A DNA stretch of 64,000 nt from Natronoglomus mannanivorans (GTDB lineage: Archaea > Halobacteriota > Halobacteria > Halobacteriales > Natrialbaceae): assembly GCA_025517485.1 (NCBI GenBank), contig JAOPKB010000003.1, positions 372,001 to 436,000 of the forward strand, given 5' to 3'. The translations under genes were made by a program, and so were the position numbers. Below, piece after piece: positions 59,858 through 64,000 of the stretch. The notes beneath the pieces are model-generated. The model ran no database searches and was not told where the DNA came from. It saw only the letters and a program-made list of their open reading frames with translations. Position 1 is the first letter of the stretch. Each line of letters begins with the position of its first letter.

Positions 59858-60751
59858 GTGGGCTTTCTGCTTCCGAGTCGTGTGGTCGAGACGCACGTCC
59901 GTTCGACCGGCCGGCGGCTCGATCGAGAACTCGAGGCCGCCGGCAGAACTGACAACTACGCGGAACGCGTTCACACGTTCGTGACGGCCACCGATCCCGG
60001 TTTGCTGGACGCGCTCCCGCTCGTCCTCGCACTCACGCTCGCAGCGGTTCACCTACTGGCGGGCCGGGTGCGGTCGCTGGCCGTCGTCCCCCGAAACCGG
60101 TGGCTCTCGATGGCCGGTGGTGCCTCCGTCGCGTACGTCTTCGTCCACCTCCTCCCGGAGGTCCAGCAGGCCTCGGAGACGGTCGACGCCCGCGGTGTCT
60201 TCCCGGCGATGCTCGACACACACGTCTACCTCCTGTCGCTGCTCGGCTTCGCGACGTTCTACGGCCTCGAGCAGTTCGTGCGTGGGTCCCGTTCCGGCGG
60301 CGAGCGCTGGGCCGGTCGACTCGACTGGCTCACCGAGGCCGACGCCGATCTCGGCGTCTTCTGGGTCCACTGTGGCTCGTTCGCGGTGTACAACACACTC
60401 ATCGGCTATCTGCTGGTTCACGGCGAGGCCACTGGACTGGCGAGTCTCCTCACGTACGCCGTCGCCATGGGGCTGCACTTTCTGGTCAACGACGTCGGAC
60501 TTCGCGAACACCACGGCGACGCCTACCACCGACGCGGACGCTGGCTCCTCGCGGGGGCGATCGTCGCCGGCTGCGGACTGGGCTACGCCGTCGCCGTCGA
60601 CGAACTCCTGGTGGCCGTGCTCGTGGCGTTTCTGGCCGGCGGGATCATCCTCAACGTGATCAAGGAGGAACTGCCCGCGGATCGCGAGAGCCGATTCTGG
60701 GCATTCGCCGCTGGTGCGGCGGGCTACACGCTGGTGCTTCTCGCGGTGTGA
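59858..60751 (+). CDS. ZIP-like polytopic membrane protein
   Basis: A 297-residue membrane protein with about eight helices (first at about 50-68). GGASVAYVFVHLLPEVQQA and GLHFLVNDVGLREHHGDAYH contain His residues in positions reminiscent of ZIP metal transporters, but the match is partial. GTG start. Divergent from an Lrp-type regulator with a 42-bp gap, so likely one of its targets. Metal transport is an inference. Confidence 0.7.
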   Translation: MGFLLPSRVVETHVRSTGRRLDRELEAAGRTDNYAERVHTFVTATDPGLLDALPLVLALTLAAVHLLAGRVRSLAVVPRNRWLSMAGGASVAYVFVHLLPEVQQASETVDARGVFPAMLDTHVYLLSLLGFATFYGLEQFVRGSRSGGERWAGRLDWLTEADADLGVFWVHCGSFAVYNTLIGYLLVHGEATGLASLLTYAVAMGLHFLVNDVGLREHHGDAYHRRGRWLLAGAIVAGCGLGYAVAVDELLVAVLVAFLAGGIILNVIKEELPADRESRFWAFAAGAAGYTLVLLAV

Positions 60752-60790
60752 CGGACTCGAGACCGTTCGACGTCGACGACCGACACTCCG

Positions 60791-61429
60791 TCAGGACTGG
60801 TATCGCTCCACGATCGACTCCGCGACGCCGGACAGGTGGGCCTGCCCCCAGAGCGCGACGATACACGCGCCGAGCGTGTTGAACATCATGTCCTTGACCG
60901 TGTCGTCCAGCCCGTGCTGGGAGAGGGGCATCTGTAACCCGGTTTCGGCGGCGACGACGTCCAGTCCGAACTCGAACAGCTCCCAGAGCACGCCGAAGGC
61001 CATCACGAACAGGAGGATGTAGACGAAGATGAACCGCCGTGGGAGGGAAATCCCGTCGTGGTGGACGTCGATCGACCGCACGGTCGTATAGCCGACGCCG
61101 GCGACCAGCGACGCCGACAGGGCGTGGGTCAGGTGATCCCACCAGCCGATCGATCCGTACAGCCCCCACGAACCGAGCGTGTGCAAGAAGACCGCGGCGG
61201 TCACCCAGAGGGCCAGCCACGGGTCCAGTGCGACCTCGTAGTTGCGCTCGAGGATCGTCGGGAGAAACGTCACGGCGAGTGCCAGCCCGCTGTTGATGAC
61301 GACCTTCGGCGATCCGGTGTAGAGACCGGCGGCGAACAAGAGGACGAGAAACCCTTGCATCGCCCGCGAGAGGCGAACCTGTGTCTGCCGGGAGGGACGA
61401 CGGATTCCCAGCGCCCGGAGCCCCGTCAT
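60791..61429 (-). CDS. DUF2238-like membrane protein
   Basis: A 212-residue protein with about six membrane helices. HTLGSWGLYGSIGWWDHLTHALSASLVAG, FGVLWELFEFGLD and the closing GLDDTVKDMMFNTLGACIVA are typical of the DUF2238/YjdF family of unknown function. Its ATG overlaps the stop of the upstream gene (ATGA), forming a two-gene membrane-protein operon. Confidence 0.8.
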   Translation of the reverse strand: MTGLRALGIRRPSRQTQVRLSRAMQGFLVLLFAAGLYTGSPKVVINSGLALAVTFLPTILERNYEVALDPWLALWVTAAVFLHTLGSWGLYGSIGWWDHLTHALSASLVAGVGYTTVRSIDVHHDGISLPRRFIFVYILLFVMAFGVLWELFEFGLDVVAAETGLQMPLSQHGLDDTVKDMMFNTLGACIVALWGQAHLSGVAESIVERYQS

Positions 61430-62031
61430 CGGCGGATCACCCAGCCGAGGGTCTGACGAAGCCGCCCGGTCCGCCGTCGGAAGTAGAGATCGAAGACGAC
61501 GCCCGCCGCGAGGCCGGCGAGGGTGATCCAGGCGAACTCGACCATCAGCGCCTCGTTAGTCGTCAGATACGACGTCCCGTACCAGTTGTCCAGATTCCAG
61601 CGGATAATCGCCCACGCACCGCCGGCCGCGAGCGTCGCCATCACGACCGAGAGGATGGCGAACCAGTGGGTCACCTGTACCTGCTGTAAGATGTGTAGTT
61701 CGACGACGATCAACAGCGCCAGCGCCGCGAGCGAGAGGTAACTCGCGAACGTGGATAGCTCGCCGAGCTCGAGCGCCCGGGCCGTGATCGGAAACAGCGC
61801 GAGCACGAGCACTTCCCACGGGAGCATGACGTAGAGACTCCCCCGGTACAACGGCGGCAACAGGACGACGGCGGCGGTCACGGCCGTGAACACGATCCAC
61901 AGCAGGTCGAAATCGAGCAGACTCTCGAGAAACACCAAGCCGAGAAAGCCGACCAGAAGCCACGAGATCGCGGCGTTGACGCGCCCGTCCTCGAACAGCG
62001 CCTCGAGGGTGTCCGATTCTGGATACTCCAT
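61426..62031 (-). CDS. Hypothetical membrane protein, operon partner
   Basis: A 201-residue protein with six hydrophobic helices (first about 18-36, NAAISWLLVGFLGLVFLES). No conserved motif recognised apart from RWNLDNWYGTSYLTTNEALM between helices. It is first in the operon with the DUF2238-like gene and may form a complex with it. Confidence 0.7.
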   Translation of the reverse strand: MEYPESDTLEALFEDGRVNAAISWLLVGFLGLVFLESLLDFDLLWIVFTAVTAAVVLLPPLYRGSLYVMLPWEVLVLALFPITARALELGELSTFASYLSLAALALLIVVELHILQQVQVTHWFAILSVVMATLAAGGAWAIIRWNLDNWYGTSYLTTNEALMVEFAWITLAGLAAGVVFDLYFRRRTGRLRQTLGWVIRR

Positions 62032-62180
62032 AGCCCATTGCGCGACGGACGGAACTTATACACACCGGCTTCGGAACGTTCGAGAAATTGATCTGACAGG
62101 GTGAGCGTCCGTCGGCTACAAGCCGAACAGGCCGAGACAGTTCGTAAACCAATATACACCACCCGTTCCTACGGCGGTGT

Positions 62181-62927
62181 GTGACCGACGACATTTCCCT
62201 CGAGATCGAAACGGCGGATCCGCCCGAAACCAACCTCGTCGTTGCCTTTCCGGGGCCCGGAATGGGGGCGATCTCGGCGAACCAGTACCTCATCGAACAG
62301 TTGGGGCTCGAGGAGACAGGCCACGTTCGAGCCGAAGGCCTCGCCGCCGTCACACCGTTTGCAGACGGGCGGCCGTATCACCACACCCGCCTGTTCACGA
62401 GCGAGAGCCTCGAGTGTACCCTGTTGACGAGCGAACTCCCGATCCCGACGCACCTGACGGAGCCGTTCGGCCGGATCCTCCTCGAGTGGGTCGAAGACAA
62501 CGGTGTGGACGAAGTGACCGTCCTCACGACGATGCCCACGCTAGCGTCCGACGACCTGTTCTACGTCGCTTCGGAGGACTACTACGATCGCCGGCTGGCC
62601 GACCGGTCGGAGTCACTGTCCCTCTCGCCGCTGACGGGCGGGTTCTTCACCGGCGTCAACGCGAGTCTCACCTCGCGAGCGATCGATACGGACCTGCGTG
62701 TTGGCGTCCTCGCAACGGCTGTCGAACGCCCACACGTGCTCGACGGTGACGCCGCGCTTCGCCTCGTCGAGGGGCTCCAAGAGATATACGAGTTCGACGT
62801 CGATACCGACGAACTTCGCCAGTTCGCGGATCGGACGCGAGATCACTATCGAGAACTCGTCGAACAGGTCGAAGCGCAGACGCGAGCACAGCAACGACCC
62901 GCCGTGGAAGACCGCGGTTTCATGTGA
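62181..62927 (+). CDS. PAC2 family protein (proteasome-assembly-chaperone-like)
   Basis: A 248-residue protein of the PAC2/DUF75 family: LVVAFPGPGMGAISANQYLIEQL at the start, VTVLTTMPTLAS in the middle and LSPLTGGFFTGVNASL, matching the family's order of motifs. Archaeal PAC2 proteins resemble eukaryotic proteasome assembly chaperones, though a role in archaea is not established in most species. GTG start, leaderless-looking. Confidence 0.85.
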   Translation: MTDDISLEIETADPPETNLVVAFPGPGMGAISANQYLIEQLGLEETGHVRAEGLAAVTPFADGRPYHHTRLFTSESLECTLLTSELPIPTHLTEPFGRILLEWVEDNGVDEVTVLTTMPTLASDDLFYVASEDYYDRRLADRSESLSLSPLTGGFFTGVNASLTSRAIDTDLRVGVLATAVERPHVLDGDAALRLVEGLQEIYEFDVDTDELRQFADRTRDHYRELVEQVEAQTRAQQRPAVEDRGFM

Positions 62928-62973
62928 TGTGACTCGTGTGGCGCGTCGTCGCTCGAGAGGCGACGATCGCCCG

Positions 62974-64000
62974 TCACGTAACCTCTCGATCACGCGCCCG
63001 TCCCCGATCGGTCTGCACGCGATAGGCCGCGATTACGGCGAGTGAGACCGCGACGGCGACGATCGTCAGGACGGCGAGTTGCTGTCCCAGAGAAGCGCCG
63101 GCGAGGTCGGGGAGTCGTCGCCAGCCGCCGACGGGAACGCCGGGCACGTATCGGAGCACGGTCACCGTCACCAACACGACCGGGACGACGTACTTCACGA
63201 GCGGCAAGACGATCGAGTCACCGAGTTGCTCGTGGAGCGTCGCCGGGTCCTGATACCACGTGAAGACGACGATCAGGGCGATCGCGCCGAGTGGCAACCC
63301 GAGCGCGCCGACCGTCGTGTCGAGGACGTCCAGAAACGGCCGGCCGAGAACGGACAGTTCGACGGCGCTGTAACTCACCGCCGAGGGGAGTCCCGCGAGG
63401 AGGATGATCCCGGTCGTGACGATACTGGCTCGCCTGCGCGACCAGTCGGTGGCCCGCATCACGGCGGCGACGCCGACCTCGAGCATCGAGACGGAGGGCG
63501 TAATCGCCGCGAAAAAGAGGAGACCGAAGAAACAGACTGCGACGATCGATCCGAACGGCATGATCTCGAAGGCGGCCGGCAGCGTCGAGAAGGCGAGTTC
63601 GACGCCGGCGGCGGGCTCTTGTCCGAAGGAGAAGACGATCCCGAAGATGACGATTCCGGCGAGAAAGGCGACGGCGAGATCGGCGACGGCGATCGTCAGC
63701 GCAGAGCGCGCTACGTTCGACTCCGCGTCGAGGTAGCTGCCGTAGGTGAGCATGACGCCCATGCCGACGGAAAACGAGAAGAACACCTGTCCGAAGGCAG
63801 CACTCCAGATCATCGGATCCGAGAGTCTGGAGACGTCGGGCGTAAAGAAGAACCGGAGGCCGTCCGTGAACCCGGAGAACGTAGCGACGAGACCGGCCAT
63901 CGCGAGGAGGACGACGAACGTCATCGGGACCAGCACCGTCGCCATGCGCTCGATCCCCTCTTTGACGCCGAGCGAGACGATCGCCCCGACGATCAGCGTC
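62974..64000 (-). CDS. Sodium:neurotransmitter symporter family transporter (5' part outside window)
   Basis: The C-terminal 340 or so residues of an NSS/SNF-family transporter; the frame is still open at the window edge (LIVGAIVSLGVKEGIERMATVLVP). Helices include FGQVFFSFSVGMGVMLTYGSYL, the core segment with the Na+/substrate-binding Ser/Gly pattern, and LAGIVIFGIVFSFGQEPAAGVELAFSTLP. It imports an amino acid or similar solute with Na+, fitting a halophile. An internal ATG at 63945 is not the true start. Confidence 0.9.
   Translation of the reverse strand, partial: TLIVGAIVSLGVKEGIERMATVLVPMTFVVLLAMAGLVATFSGFTDGLRFFFTPDVSRLSDPMIWSAAFGQVFFSFSVGMGVMLTYGSYLDAESNVARSALTIAVADLAVAFLAGIVIFGIVFSFGQEPAAGVELAFSTLPAAFEIMPFGSIVAVCFFGLLFFAAITPSVSMLEVGVAAVMRATDWSRRRASIVTTGIILLAGLPSAVSYSAVELSVLGRPFLDVLDTTVGALGLPLGAIALIVVFTWYQDPATLHEQLGDSIVLPLVKYVVPVVLVTVTVLRYVPGVPVGGWRRLPDLAGASLGQQLAVLTIVAVAVSLAVIAAYRVQTDRGRARDREVT

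Noticed and set aside
1..64000. tRNA, rRNA or replication origin
   Set aside because: No cloverleaf-like or conserved rRNA sequence, and no Orc1/Cdc6 gene with origin repeats, was noticed on either strand.

Overview
The window looks like chromosomal DNA of a halophilic archaeon (class Halobacteria, probably a Natrialbales-type genus such as Natrinema, Haloterrigena or Natronorubrum). The reasons are high GC, strongly acidic proteins, many CTCGAG/TCGA words, TATA-type promoters, ATGA-coupled genes, and haloarchaea-specific families: HalOD1 domains, DUF7344 regulators, Bat/HTH-10 regulators, multi-PAS histidine kinases, UPF0058, and many very small zinc-finger proteins. I see no tRNA, rRNA or CRISPR array.

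Layout. 0-6 kb: a DUF5789-like protein, a YeiH-type exporter, a FilR1-type regulator, then a run of small thiol/oxidative-stress genes (zinc protein, DUF1059, AhpD-like, OsmC), three of which share an unusual upstream architecture of 18-bp repeats plus a fixed motif, and an MscS channel. 6-13 kb: two large PAS histidine kinases around a geranylgeranyl-reductase-type flavoprotein, with a decayed piece of an M50 protease; one kinase carries a receiver domain that has lost its phospho-acceptor. 13-18 kb: an SPFH protein with a 54-residue membrane partner, a perfect 14-bp tandem repeat, an RHH/PIN toxin-antitoxin pair with a 23-bp palindromic operator, and an MgtE transporter. 18-26.9 kb: unknown secreted or lipoprotein genes, zinc microproteins, two Rcp-like response regulators, DUF7344 regulators (one broken), and an intact M50/CBS protease.

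26.9-43.7 kb is an accessory island with patches of lower GC, dispersed repeats, broken genes and regulators. It carries an ice-binding-like (DUF3494) surface protein with five 99-residue repeats and a lysine-rich tail, a DUF7344 regulator, a frameshifted HalOD1 gene, an Lrp regulator, cupin and SRPBCC genes, a coiled-coil/acidic gene pair divergent from a PhiH1-like repressor, and a two-gene McrB/McrC-like system. The McrB-like protein combines winged-helix, SRA-like and two possible EVE-like segments with an McrB NTPase. The McrC-like protein has a PD-(D/E)XK nuclease signature. Next to it lie a truncated Bat-type gene and a set of small signalling genes (HalOD1, HTH-10, DUF7511, UPF0058). 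This restriction-like operon is the strongest candidate for an undescribed system.

43.7-64 kb returns to typical chromosome: a pentapeptide/SHOCT membrane protein, a DtxR-type regulator with its Zn/Mn ABC transporter (both controlled by the same palindrome), a hybrid REC-PAS-GAF kinase, a GAF/PAS/Bat regulator of 1,111 residues, more zinc microproteins, HalOD1 and Lrp regulators, membrane proteins, a PAC2 protein and the 3' part of a sodium:neurotransmitter symporter running off the right edge.
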